Counted from the first letter of the stretch, positions 50,820-62,814 are shown. The stretch: DNA of 64,000 nt from Gordionus sp. m RMFG-2023 (GCF_954871325.1 NC_088778.1:3567743-3631742); one strand, 5' to 3'. Made by a program: numbers and translations. The notes: generated by a model from the letters alone, not told the origin.

Positions 50820-52614
50820 ATTGTAACACTTTAAATACTTACATAGATTAGTCAGGTTGCCGGCTATAAATAAAATGGATATTTTTTAAATTTATAATTT
50901 GGTATTGGTAAAAAAATTAAATCATAATTATTGTTATTCTCTATTTTATCCTTTTCTGAAAAATCTGTCTTTCAGTGTGTTAAATAAAAGGTGTAAATAT
51001 CAAATAAGTCTCTTAACTTATGTTTAAAACATTTTAAAAATTTTCTTCTTTAAAATAGTTTTCTCAAATATAGTGTTATTTTTAAAAATTATTATACCAA
51101 TTTTATCTAAATATGAGTTCCAATTTGGATCATCTAATAATAAATTGGGAATGTAATTATGTACGTGAAAATTCTATTAAAAATATATAGATAATTTGTT
51201 GTATTTTTTTCGTTAAAGAAGGAGGCTATAGAGGGGTGTCTCATCTATGTGCCCTTGATAAAAGATTAAGCTTTCTAATATCTACTTAAATGCAAAATTA
51301 TTAAATGAATCTCGATTTTTATATAATAAAATTTTCAAAAAACATAAATTAATATTAAATTATTTTTTTGGTCATATCTTTCCGATCTTAAATAGGTTTT
51401 TTAGGCCCTTCAAAGTAAAATAAATTCAGATAGTTTCGATAGAAAAATGATTAACAAGGAGGAATGATTTAATTATTCGACAATTTGTTAAAACACTCAA
51501 ATATAATATTACAGTTCTATAATAAATGATAAAAATGAATGCAAAATTTTTTTGAATTGGGCATTTCTATGAACTATTTGATGATAATATAAATATTTTT
51601 TCCTTCTTAATTTCCTAATATTCAAGTACTCGAGCATCAAAAACCTCTATCTAAGCTAAATTATTTTCTTGATTTATTATCTAATAAATAATTATTTCAA
51701 ATTTTAACTAAATTCAATGGTTAATTTTATAAATTATAGTATTAATCATAAAAATCTATTTAAAATAATAAACACGCTTTTTTTAGATAGAAAATAATTT
51801 AATTATAAGGTTTTATCTATCTTTATTCAGAAAATTAGCCTGGAAAGAACTCTTTTATCATTTTGATAAGAGGAAGTGTGGGCTATACTATTAGTGTTGT
51901 TCAAGTTATTTTTGAAAACAAATTGTCATTACTAGTATAATTTCAAAATAGGTAACTGGTTATTAAAAGTTTTTAAAAAAATTAAGTATCTAGTTACTTC
52001 GGGAACTAATTACATTGCAAGTTACTTATAAATTATTTATTTTCAAAAAGAATTCCGGGAAATATCAAATTTATAATAAAATTAATTTAAATGTATATTA
52101 AATTAAATTAAAAAATAGTTACACTACTATAACGGCAATTTTAATTTCGGAAATCATGTATAAAGATAAATAATATTTAGAGTAACTATAAAAGTTACAT
52201 GCTACATTTAACTACATATTTTTGTTTTTAATGATTTTCTAGTATATTTGGTAATTTGTTATTTTAACAACATAAGTCTATACTTAAGTTTATATATTTT
52301 AAACTATAAATTAGATTCTATTATGAGCCCTATTTATAATTCTAGAGGGAAATAAGATGACCTAGGATGCAGCTTATTTCTTTTTGATATATGTAACAAA
52401 AAATATTCAAACTAACGATTCTGGTTTAAAATTTTGATCTTGCAGTTGTTTTTTTAATTTTAAAAGTCAATTTCTAGTATAGTAAAATGAGTTGAATTGT
52501 AAAATTGTAATTTAAAAAAAGTAATTACAAGGGAATATGCGTGGATCTTAATAAATAAAAATTCATTAAACACATTAAAGGAAAAAAAATTTATCATAAA
52601 AAGGAATTTTGATT
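50820..52614 (+). repeat. Satellite monomer plus diverged array unit
   Basis: 50840-50880 carries one satellite monomer start (AGATTAGTCAGGTTGCCGGC). This runs into the landmark CCAATTTGGATCATCTAATA (51119), as also happens at 54860-55160 and 59150-59460. An eroded core may lie at 51205-51275. From 51400 to 52560 are array-type stretches similar to 47.0-47.9 kb. Confidence 0.5.
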
Positions 52615-52634
52615 ATATATATTCTAGACTAAAT
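52615..52634. repeat. SINE target-site duplication, left
   Basis: 20 bp; one T/C difference from 53429-53448. Confidence 0.9.
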
Positions 52635-52705
52635 AGCCAGAGTGGTTAAGTGGTGTGTGATGTATGCTTGTAAACCCACCAGGTTCAATCCTGGTAAGGA
52701 GCTAA
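52632..52705 (+). promoter_or_regulatory. tRNA-like head with Pol III A and B boxes
   Basis: TAGCCAGAGTGGTTAAG resembles the A box and D arm of Ser/Leu-type tRNAs. GGTTCAATCCTGG resembles the B box and T arm, about 47 bp downstream. CTTGTAAACC in between looks like an anticodon arm with TGT. The acceptor ends do not pair well, so it is not a functional tRNA gene. Confidence 0.75.
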
Positions 52706-53428
52706 AAATTTTAGGGTTTTTCTTCGATGATGTACGGCTTTAGACATATGATATGATAAATTTCTGAGCTGAGAAATGCCACCCGGTTCTACGACAGGCT
52801 TGGACAGCAGAGTGCTAGGATACTTGTCCAATAAACCAAAAAAGACGGCCAGCTGAACTCATGGGTCAGATGATAATGATTTCTTGGCCAGCGCTAGGAT
52901 GATGGGATGATGGTGACCTCGGGGGCCGTTCAAGCTCAATGTCTACCAAATAACAATGGACTTGATAACGATACTCCGGTGGGAGATCCATCGGGATTGA
53001 TACCAGTGGGAGATCAGGATTGGGATATCTATCGATTTGATAATTCAGTGTGAGGAATACTCAGGTGGGAAATCTGGTCGATATTGATTTGATACACCGG
53101 TGGGGGAGATCAAGATACTTTGGACTCTAAAGTGATACACAGGTGATCGATACAAATGAAATCGATCAGAAATACAAATATATGGGAGATCAGGATTGGG
53201 ATATCTGTCGATTTGATAAATCCACTCAGGTGGGATATCTGGTCGATACTGATTTGATACACCGGCGGGAAATCAAGATTTTTTGGCCTCGAAAATGATA
53301 CACCGGTGATCGATACAAATGAAATCGATCAGAAATACAAAGATAAAAATAGATAGCATGAGTAATAATATAATAGATAAGTGAAGGAGCTTACAACTAG
53401 AAAAGGTGGAAACTAAAAAGTAAAAAAA
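52635..53428 (+). mobile_element. tRNA-headed SINE with repeated body, 794 bp
   Basis: Begins with a tRNA-like head and ends in a short A-rich tail (GTAAAAAA). It is flanked by a 20-bp direct repeat, ATATATATTCTAGACTAAAT at 52615-52634 and ATATATATTCCAGACTAAAT at 53429-53448, with one difference. This is the signature of LINE-mediated retroposition. The body is much less A+T-rich than its surroundings and noncoding. Its second half is a tandem repeat of about 176 bp. At nearly 800 bp it is long for a SINE; the tandem body explains the extra length. No second copy exists in the window. Confidence 0.85.
53007..53341 (+). repeat. 176-bp tandem repeat in the SINE body
   Basis: Two units (53007-53178 and 53183-53341) both start TGGGAGATCAGGATTGGGAT and end GAAATCGATCAGAAATACAA. 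Within each, shorter segments of about 40 bp start with variants of CCGGTGGGAGATC; two more of these precede unit 1 from 52975. ATCGAT occurs repeatedly. Confidence 0.9.
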
Positions 53429-53448
53429 ATATATATTCCAGACTAAAT
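53429..53448. repeat. SINE target-site duplication, right
   Basis: 20 bp; one T/C difference from 52615-52634. Confidence 0.9.
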
Positions 53449-53740
53449 GATATTTTTCTTTTTACCATTCAAAAATTATTTCAGCTATATAAATAAGAGA
53501 GGGGGGGGGGGTGGGGGGTAGAGATTTATAATTTAAAAAAGACAAATATGGATATTAAAATTAATTGCCAAATGTCTTTAGTCGGAAGTAATATTATTTA
53601 TATGAAATATTTTGGAAAGCGCGTCTCATTCAAAACTGAGGATATCAAGCCTCAAAGATTTCTTTGCAAATATTGAGTATTAGGATATATAGTTACTTGG
53701 AAAACAATTGGGGAGCCTCCTAAAAGTAATCAAAGTGTTG
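53449..53740 (+). pseudogene. Paralogue of exon-like stretch 2, decayed
   Basis: After a G-rich low-complexity run (53502-53519), about 53620-53725 aligns with 49765-49860: AAAACTGAGGATATCAAGCC against AAAACTGAAAATCTACGC, then TTGGAAAACAATTGGGG. Stops occur in all frames, and the donor present at 49859 is changed here to CTAAAAGTAA. Confidence 0.45.
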
Positions 53741-53799
53741 TAGATAAAATATTCGAGAATATTTACTAAGATTCAGGATGCTGAAGGTTTAGTTGTAAT

Positions 53800-54024
53800 G
53801 ACCAATGATCAATACTAAAGACAGTAATTAAACCGACTTATTTGAAAAGTCTGGAAGTTCTAGAATACAATTTCAATAAATCTCAATATGGTCGTTTGAT
53901 TTTGGCTAACAATTTGACCATTGAACAAGCTAAGTCTATGTCACTATTTCTATCAACTAACTGTCGTAGATTCGGGGACAATTTTATCATAATTAAAAAC
54001 AAAAAATATTTTTTTTCTCAGTGA
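53800..54024 (+). pseudogene. Paralogue, downstream open stretch
   Basis: One frame reads SILKTVIKPTYLKSLEVLEY, NFNKSQYGRLILANNLTIEQ, then AKSMSLFLSTNCRRFGDNFI and a lysine-rich end to a stop at 54024. Composition is protein-like, with a leucine-rich helix-like start, and the DNA is less A+T-rich than its flanks. The matching region at about 49970-50050 is broken, so this copy preserves a part lost in the other. There is no ATG at the beginning, so if real it is an internal or final exon. No domain is recognised. Together with the stretches at 49.4-49.9 kb it suggests a small family with all visible members incomplete. Confidence 0.4.
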
Positions 54025-54239
54025 TTATTTCTTTACTCAAATAATTATATTCAAAACTAAAATAGAGGAAGATCGTGTATTATTTAATATAAAAATCATT
54101 CTTTAAAAAATGAATATAATATTTTTCAGAAGATTTTATATTTTCCCATTTATTATTTCGAAATAATTTCATATTTACTTAAAAGCTTTAAATTATTCTT
54201 TTTGAATTGCAATGTAATAAAACAAATTCTAAATTTAGA

Positions 54240-54880
54240 AAAATTCATACCCAAATTTTAATTAAAACATTAATGAAAAATTGCAATATAAAAATATAAT
54301 ATACATTGCATGGGTAATAATTTTTAATTTAGATGAGAAAAGTTTACAAAATATGAAGAATTATTTTCAAGATATTTAACTGCAAATAAATAAAAATTGT
54401 AATTCTAAACATCTAATCTGTTTAGTCATGTTGCCGGCTATAAAATGAATGTATTTTAATATCAAAATATATAATATTCTATGGGTAATTGTTTTTAATT
54501 TAGTGGAGAAAGGTTTACAATCGAATATAGAGAATTATTTTCAAATTAATTGAATTGCAAATAAAAAAAAATTGTAATTCTAAACATTTACTCGCTTTAG
54601 TCAAATTAGCTGCTTTAAAAAATGAATGATTTTAATTATCAAAATATAGTATATTGCATAGGAATTATTTAATTGCAAATTTAAATAAAATTGTATTTTA
54701 AATATTTATGTGGATTAGTCAAATTAGCGGTTTTAAAATAAATGATTTTTAATATCATAGTATATTGCAAGGAAAATAAAATTTTAATCGAAGAAATATT
54801 TACAATCGAATATCAAAACTTATGAAGGAATATTTTATAACATTTTAAATACTTACTTAGATTAGTCAGGTTAGAGACTA
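54240..54880 (+). repeat. Satellite monomers, upstream group
   Basis: About four ~160-bp monomers, recognised by TTAGTCATGTTGCCGGCTAT (54421), TTTAGTCAAATTAGCTGC (54596), ATTAGTCAAATTAGCGG (54715) and ATTAGTCAGGTTAGAGAC (54862), each followed by an ATGAAT-like stretch and TTTACAATCGAATAT-like sequence. Confidence 0.75.
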
Positions 54881-56050
54881 CCAATAAAATGAATAATATT
54901 AAAATTTGTATGTTGGTGTTTATAAATAAAAACATCAATCATTATATATTGTTATTTAATATTTAACTTATTCAATAAAATTTGTTTTCTTAAAGGTGCT
55001 AATATCAAATAATTTTAGCATTTGCCTTGTTTTAAAAATATTTAAAGAATTTAAATCTAAAAGAGTTTTCTCATGAAATGTGAATTTTGTAAAAAGTTGT
55101 TAAAAATTATTATACCATAAATTTCATTCAATTGTGATTGCCAATTTGAATTATCTAATAATAAATTAGGAATATAAAGTATTATATATCGGAAAAATAG
55201 TAATAAAATATATGAGTATATTTGTTTTATCATTCTTTCAAAGAAATAGAATATATTTTAAGTCCTTTCTAAACAGATCAAATCCAAATGCATATATCGT
55301 TTTCGACTTGGACTTTGACAAAATATTAAATTATTTTGTTTTTTTAAAGATCTTTTATACTTATATTATGTCCCTCAAACTGTTTTAATTTTTTTGATTT
55401 CATTTAAATATTGTATGCTAATCCCTCGCTTAATAAAAATTTTTTAAATTATTATTTTTATAGGATTGTAATGTAATAAAAGCTAATTCTAAATTAAGAA
55501 TTCGTATCGGGTGAGGTTCGAATCTTTGAAGAAAAAATAAGTTATATCTGATCAGTCAGCAAAATCTATAAAAATTTACTTTTGTGGATTAAAGGGGACC
55601 GGGCAATACATGATTCTTCTAAAAAAATAAGTTATATCGTTCTCCCTAGCTCTGAAATGCAAAATAAAGCTATGGGGCTATGGACAATATACTATTTGCG
55701 TTCTTATTATAAATTGGAACTATAATGGAATAAAATATTATTATTTATAATCGTGGTTTGTTGATTTCATATCATGATAATAATACTAGGCCTGCCTTGA
55801 GACCATATTAGGTTAGACTAATTAAAACATTCTAAAGTATATACTTTTGAATAAAATTATATATAGCTTATAATCATATATTCAGAAACATTTGACCCTA
55901 TCCCTAATATTTTTATTTAAATACATTTTATGCTTATAGATTTAAATATTTTATAGATATATTTTGCTTTCAGAATTGTTTTCAGTTTCATATTGATTTA
56001 TTAAAGTAAAATAAATGACCAATTAATTTAAACATTAATGATTAATTGAA
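54881..56050 (+). repeat. Duplicated block between satellite groups
   Basis: Contains landmark TTGCCAATTTGAATTATCTA (55139), a TTTTATCATTCTTTCAAAGA stretch (55224; again at 59923) and the block shared with 26.1-26.4 and 60.5-60.96 kb (GGTGAGGTTCGAATCTTTGA at 55510 against GGTGAGGCTCAAATCTTTGA at 60523). The block repeats after about 5 kb. Confidence 0.65.
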
Positions 56051-59000
56051 ATATAAAAATATAGTTTATATATTGCATGAGAAAAGTTTACAATCAAATA
56101 TTGAGAATAATTTTCAAAATAATAAATAAAAATTGTAATTTCTAAACATTTACACGGTTTAGTCATGTTAGCGGCTATAAAATGAATAAATATTAATATC
56201 AAAATTTAGAATATTGCATAATTTTTTAATTTAGCGAGGTGAATATTATTTTAAAATTATAATTCTAAACAATTACTCAGGTTAGTAAAAGAGGCTTTAA
56301 AATGAATGTATTTAATATCAAAATATAGTGTAGGGAATAGTGTAATTTTTTTTTAATTTAGCAGAGAAATGTTTACAGTCAAATATAGAGAATTATTTTC
56401 AAATATTGCATATAATAAAACATTTAATCGGTGTAGTTATATTAGCGGCTATAAATTGAAAAAATATTAATATCAAAATTTAATATAATGCATGGGTAAT
56501 TGTTTTTAATTTATCGGAGAAAGGTTTATAATCGAATATGGAGAATTATTTTAAAATTATTTGATTGCAATTAAATAAAATTATAATTCTAAACAATTAC
56601 TCAGGTTAGTAAAAGAGGCTTTAAAATGAATGTATTTAATATCAAAATATAGTATAGGGAATGGGTATTTTTTTTTAATTTAGCAGAAAAATGTTTACAG
56701 TCAAATATGGAGAATTATTTTCAAATATTGCATATAATAAAACATTTACTCGGCGTAGTTATGTTAGCGGCTATAAAATGAAAAAATATTAATATCAAAA
56801 TTTAGTATATTGCATGGGTAATTGTTTTTAATTTATCGGAGAAAGGTTATTAATCTAATATGGAGAATTATTTTAAAATTATTTGATTGCAAATAAATAA
56901 AATTATAATTTTAAACAATTACTCAGGTTAGTAAAATTAGCGGCTTTAAAATGAATGTATTTAATATCAAAATATAGTATAGGGAATGGGTAATTTTTTT
57001 TAATTTAGCAGAGAAATGTTTACAGTCAAATATGGAGAATTATTTTCAAATATTGCAAATAATAAATTCTAAACATTTACTCGGCGTAGTTATGTTAGCG
57101 ACTTATATTGCATGGGTAATTGTTTTTAATTTATCGGAGAAAGGTTTACAATCGAATATGGAGAATTATTTTGAAATTATTTGATTGCAAATAAATAAAA
57201 TTATAATTTTAAACAATCGGGTTAGTAAAATTAGCGGCTTTAAAATGAATGTATTTAATATCAAAATATAGTATAGGGAATGGGTAATTATTTTTAATTT
57301 AGCAGAGCAATGTGTCAAATATGGAGAATTATTTTCAAATATTGCAAATAATAAATTCTAAACATTTACTCGGCGTAGTTATGTTAGCTACTATAAAATG
57401 AAAAAATATTCATATCAAAATTTAGTATATTGCATGGGTAATTGTTTTAATTTATCGGAGAAAGGTTTACAATCAAATATGAAGAATTATTTTGAAATTA
57501 TTTGATTGCAAATAAATAAAATTATAATTTTAAACAATTACTTGGGTTAGTAAAATTAGCGGCTTTAAAATGAATGTATTTAATATCAAAATATAGTATA
57601 GGGAATGGGTAATTTTTTTTAATATAGCAGAGCAATGTTTACAGTCAAATATGGAGAATTATTTTCAAATATTGCAATAATAAATTCTAAACATTTACTC
57701 GGCGTAGTTATGTTAGCTACTATAAAATGAAAAAATATTAATATCAAAATTTAGTATATTGCATGGGTATTTGTTTTAATTTATCGGAGAAAGGTTTACA
57801 ATCGAATATGGAGAATTATTTTGAAATCATTTGATTGCAAATAAAAAAAATTATAATTTTAAACCATTACTAGGGTTAGTAAAATTAGCAGCTTTAAAAT
57901 GAATGTATTTAATATCAAAATATAGTATAAGGAATGGAAAATTTTTTTAATTTAGCTAAAGGTTGACAATTTCGAATATTTTATTGCAAATAATTAAAAA
58001 TTGTAATTCTAAGCATTTACACCGGGTAGTTATGTTAGCGGCTATAAAATGAATAAATATTAATATCAAAATTTAGTATATTGCATTGGTAATTGCTTTT
58101 AATTTAGCGGAAAAATTTTTACAATAGAATTTGGAGAATTATTTTCAAATTATTTTATTGCAATTAATTAAAATTAAAATAAATTCTAAACAATTACTCA
58201 GGTTAGTAAAAGAGGCTTTAAAATGAATGTATTTAATATCAAAATATAGTATAGGGAATGGGTATTTTTTTTTAATTTAGCAGAGAAATGTTTACAGTCA
58301 AATATGGAGAATTATTTTCAAATATTGCATATAATAAAACATTTACTCGGCGTAGTTATGTTAGCGACTATAAAATGAAAAAATATTAATATCAAAATTT
58401 AGTATATTGCATGGGTAATTGTTTTAATTTATCGGAGAAAGGTTTACAATCGAATATGAAGAATTATTTTGAAATTATTTGATTGCAAATAAATAAAATT
58501 ATAATTTTAAACAATTACTCGGGTTAGTAAAATTAGCGGCTTTAAAATGAATGTATTTAATATCAAAATATAGTATAAGGAATGGATAATTTTTTTAATT
58601 TAGCTAAAGGTTGACAATTTCGAATATTTTATTGCAAATAATTAAAAATTGTATCTAAACATTTACACGGGGTAGTTATGTTAGCGGCTATAAAATAAAT
58701 AAATATTAATATCAAAATTTAGTATATTGCATTGGTAATTGCTTTTAATTTAGCGGAAAAATTTTTACAATAGAATTTGGAGAATTATTTTCAAATTGTT
58801 TTATTGCAATTAATTAAAATTAAAATAAATTCTAAATAATTACTCGGGTTAGTAAAATTAACGGCTTTAAAATGAATAGATTTAATATCAAAATATTGTA
58901 TAGGAAATGGAATGAATTGTTTTTAATTTAGCGTAAAAAGGTTTGTATTTTCAAAATATTTGATTGCAAATAAAAAAAGAAATTGTTATTCTAAACGTTT

Positions 59001-59170
59001 ACTAGGGTTAGTCAAAATGACGGCTTTAAAATGAAAATTTTTTTATCAAAATATAGTCTATTGCAAGGAAAATAATTTTTTCAAAGGAATATTTACAAAT
59101 AAAATTTTAAAACGTATCCTTATAAAGGAATCATTTATAACATTTTACTTAGATTAGTCTTGTTAATGAC
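56051..59170 (+). repeat. Satellite array with ~325-bp higher-order dimers
   Basis: Monomers of about 160 bp share TTAGCGGCTATAAAATGAA and AATATGGAGAATTATTTT. Two types alternate. Type A has GGTTAGTAAAATTAGCGGC and ATATAGTATAGGGAATGGG. Type B has GGCGTAGTTATGTTAGC and TTTAGTATATTGCATGGG. Type A starts at 56280, 56604, 56926, 57220, 57545, 57874, 58201, 58522 and 58847, spaced 294-329 bp. The ends (before 56280, after 58847) are single, more diverged monomers, as expected for array edges. Confidence 0.95.
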
Positions 59171-59482
59171 TAAAATAAATATATTTAAAATTTGTATCCT
59201 GGTATTTATTAATAAAAATACAATCATATATATATTATTATCAATGAATTATTACGTCGGTGATTGTTATTTAATATTCATCTAATCTGTTTTCTAAAAC
59301 TATATAATTTTAGTCGCTTAGCTTATGTTAAAAACATTTTTAAAAAATTTTCCATCTATAAAAGTTTTCTCATGAAATGCGAATTTTGTAACAAGTTACT
59401 AAAAATTTATATACCGTGAATTTCATCCAATTGTGATCCCCAATTCGAATCATCTAATAATAAATTGTTAATATAAAGTATT

Positions 59483-59869
59483 TTAAAAAATAAAATTCTT
59501 TAGGTTCTGATGTAAGGGCTCTTATCTTAACCCCTATATTTTTTAAAAACTTAGTTCCACTTGGCATATGTCCAAGGGAAGAGATAACAATCGGTGTAAA
59601 AATATAATTTGTGAATTTGGAATATTTCATTGTTTTTTTTCTCGGCTATATCAACCGGATTAGAATTTAAATTTTTTGGGAAAGAAGATACGCATGTGAA
59701 GTCCCAAATTAAAACCTTCAAATCACAATTTTAAAATATAATTACGCATGTTTTTTGGGTACTTGTAGTCCCACCTCGGTTTTTATATAATATTGTTTTA
59801 TTTTATTTTATATTTGATGTGAGAAAACTATAGATTGAATAAAAATTTTATATTATAAAAAAAAAAAAA
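59483..59869 (+). mobile_element. Poly(A)-tailed retro-insertion, 387 bp
   Basis: Flanked by a 13-bp direct repeat, AATATAAAGTATT, at 59470-59482 and 59870-59882. The uninterrupted site is seen near 55168-55182. The insert ends in about 15 A, with AATAAA 14 bases before the tail, so it derives from a polyadenylated RNA. Its DNA is less A+T-rich than its surroundings. One frame reads KNLVPLGICPREEITIGVKI before a stop; I do not recognise it. It may be the 3' end of a LINE or a 5'-truncated processed copy of a host mRNA. Confidence 0.75.
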
Positions 59870-59882
59870 AATATAAAGTATT

Positions 59883-60499
59883 ATATTTCATAAAATACTT
59901 GTAAAATATATGAGAATTTGTTTTATCATTCTTTCAACGAAATAGAATATTTTAAGTCCTTTATAAACAGATCAAATTCTTTAAGGTTTATCATCTTATA
60001 AAATGATAACCAAAAATAATTGGCGACATTTTAACATCAACATCTTGTTTTCATCATTCCTACTATTTTATTTTTCAAGTACATATATTTAATATTTTAT
60101 CATTAATTCATATTTGAATTTTATTTATTAGAAATTGCTTATATTTTATTGATTTCTGAAACTTATGATAATCATATTAAACTCTAGAATATTTCCAATA
60201 GAAATAATTTATCCCCCCTCCCCTATAACAAATTCCTCGTATGCAACTGCATTATTCAAAACATTTTAAGAAATATAACATATATAACTGACAACGCATT
60301 ATTTTAAAAATGATAAAGATTTAGAATTGAGACGAGACCTGGTTAATGGTATTCTTTTATGATTAGATAGCCTCATAAAATTATTTATTTTGAACCCTTT
60401 TTATACCTATTTTGTATTACTCAAACTGTTATACTTTTTAGGTTATTTAAAGTATTGTATGCTTATTCCTCACTTAAGAAAATTCTTTAATTTTTGCGG
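59883..60499. other. AT-rich DNA linking repeated blocks
   Basis: Starts with the TTTTATCATTCTTTCAACGA stretch shared with 55.2 kb. The rest is unremarkable. Confidence 0.4.
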
Positions 60500-60965
60500 A
60501 TTTTTGAATAAAATTTGGATCAGGTGAGGCTCAAATCTTTGAATAAAAAGCAAGTCATATCTGATCAACTCTCAAAATCTTTGTAATTTTTGTGTATTAA
60601 AAAAGACCGGACTAATACAAGATACTTCTAAAAATAAAGTTAATTTATCAGAGATAAAAATAATGAGGCTAATAAGGCAATATGGATAGCAATAATTGCG
60701 TTTTTATTGTAAATTGGAAATAATAGAATGAAAAATTATTATTTATAATTGTGCTCTGATTCCATATCACTGGGCTTGCCCTGAGGTTTTTAGGTTGAAC
60801 TATTCAATACATTATATAATAAGTCAACAAATTAATATATAGTTTATTATACCATATATTCTGAAATACTTGACACTGACTCTTTATATTTTAAGCTTAT
60901 CGACTTAAACATTTTATAGATTTATTTTGCTTTCAGAATGGCCATCAGCTTTAAATTGATTATTA
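60500..60965 (+). repeat. Third copy of the 26.1/55.5-kb block
   Basis: GGTGAGGCTCAAATCTTTGA (60523), GGGCTTGCCCTGAGG (60772) and acceptor-like TTTTGCTTTCAGAATGGCC (60926-60944) match the other copies in order. Confidence 0.65.
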
Positions 60966-62253
60966 GAATATACAATTAATATAACACATTATGGATAAAT
61001 TGCAAAATCAGTATATAATATTGTATGGAAAATTGTTTTTTATTTCTCGATGAAAAGTTTACAATCGAATATGGATATAATTTTAAAAAATTAGATTACG
61101 AGTGAAAAAGGTATAATATTAGAAACATTTATTTGGGGTTGTCAGTTTAGCCTCTATAGAGGAAAAATTTCAATTACAAAATACAGTATTAGATAGAAAA
61201 TAAATTTTACTTCTATTGAAGAAAAAGATACAATCGAATATGGATAATATTAATTTCAAAACTTTTTTAAAATTTCAAACACTTACTTGGTTTACTCAGA
61301 ATAGCGTCTAGAAAAAAAATTGAATCATATTTAAGTTAATAAATTGCTGTTGGTAAAAAAAATTTAAATCATAATTCTATTTATTAATCAAGAAGATTTA
61401 CAGTGATAGCTAAAATAAGGTACTAATATTAAATAATTTTAGTTTTTATACAGTTATAATAGCGTAGATTGAGTAAGCTATGTTGTAAGGTTTTTCAATA
61501 TTGAAAATAGTTTTTACCCAAGGATAAATAGGTAATAAGAAAAATTTGTGGCTCATGGATTTTAATTGTGATAAGCTCGATTTAGGCAAGTTATGACTAT
61601 TAATTATCTACTATTATAATTGATTAATATAATTAAATTTTTCGCAATATAAGTGTATATTCAAATTAATAAAGCTTAATTAATTTAATTTATTGGTGAA
61701 GTCTTATAAATTAAGAGGGGGAAAACACGAAAAAATTTGGAAGAGATTGTATAATTTATGCAAAATTTTATATCTTATCAACGAAATTTGACTTTTTACC
61801 CCTCCCTTAATATTTATTTTTTCATGATTGAGAATTCTGTTAAATTACTTAAAAACATCCAATTCAATACTAAAAATAAATATTAAATAAGATTAAATAT
61901 ACTATAAAGTAGGAAGAAAAAAATATAAAAATAAATGCTAAAAATTTAACTATATTAACCTTTTTTAAGGTAAAAGGGAATATTTTCTGAACACAAATTA
62001 GGAGGAATGTAATTCCTTCAAAAAGATTAGTGTTAGATAGAACTATCTGATTTTTTGAAGGAAAATAATGAGACAAGGACGGAATTTGATATATATTATT
62101 AATATATTTTTGAATGTACACTATTTTGTATAAAATATATTATATAGGGAAATAGATATCACAAAATATGCCAAAACCTAGTATAAAATCTACGCCAAAA
62201 CCTAGTGCAAGAAACGGGTGAAATAAAAATTAATTAACTAGGTTGTATATTAG

Positions 62254-62477
62254 AAAATTTCAAAAAAATTCCCGGGCCGGGTCGGGCCGACTTTTCAAAA
62301 AAATCCGGGTGCGGGTTTGAAAATAAAAAATTTTTGAATCCGAAAATTTCTGCAGATCTCTCATAAAAATGAAGAGAATTATGAAGGAAAAAATAATTGA
62401 CACGTTCATATTTATAGAGAAGTCGATATCTTAGGTTTTATTAGATTTGATTTTCGAGTTGGTCTTTGATAACTTAT
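62254..62477. mobile_element. 224-bp insertion specific to block Z copy II
   Basis: Copy I reads TATATTAGCTAATTAGTTTG (30340-30359) where copy II is interrupted. TATTAG is repeated on both sides (62248-62253, 62478-62483). The insert has a GC-rich left part (CCCGGGCCGGGTCGGGCC and CCGGGTGCGGGTTT). The repeated TTCAAAAAAATTC/TTCAAAAAAATCC frames it. No terminal inverted repeats, so the class is unknown. Confidence 0.55.
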
Positions 62478-62814
62478 TATTAGTTTGTAAAATGTAAATG
62501 AATAGCTAGAGTTGGACTAAATATAATGGTTGGTTTAGCAGCTTATTGGCTAGTTTCTATAAGCTTAGTTTGTAGCTATTAAAACCTATAGCAAATTTGT
62601 AAAATAGCTAAGTGACTAGTTTTTAAACTAGCTAAACCTATAGCTACTTTTTATACTCGCCAGGTTTTTACATTAGTTATAACGAAAAAAACTCTCCTTT
62701 ATTTTTCCTTTCCCAGGTTCAAAACAATACTAAAGAATATTTTCAAGTTTAAAAACATTTTTTTTTATCAGTCTACCAGATTAAATAATTAGCCTTGACA
62801 AGTTTTAATTTAAC

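Noticed and set aside
52632-52705. A true tRNA gene
   Set aside because: Boxes are present but the acceptor arm does not pair, and the segment is the head of a retroposed element with target duplications.
56280-59006. CRISPR-like regular repeats
   Set aside because: No short repeats with unique spacers; whole ~325-bp units repeat, which is a satellite.
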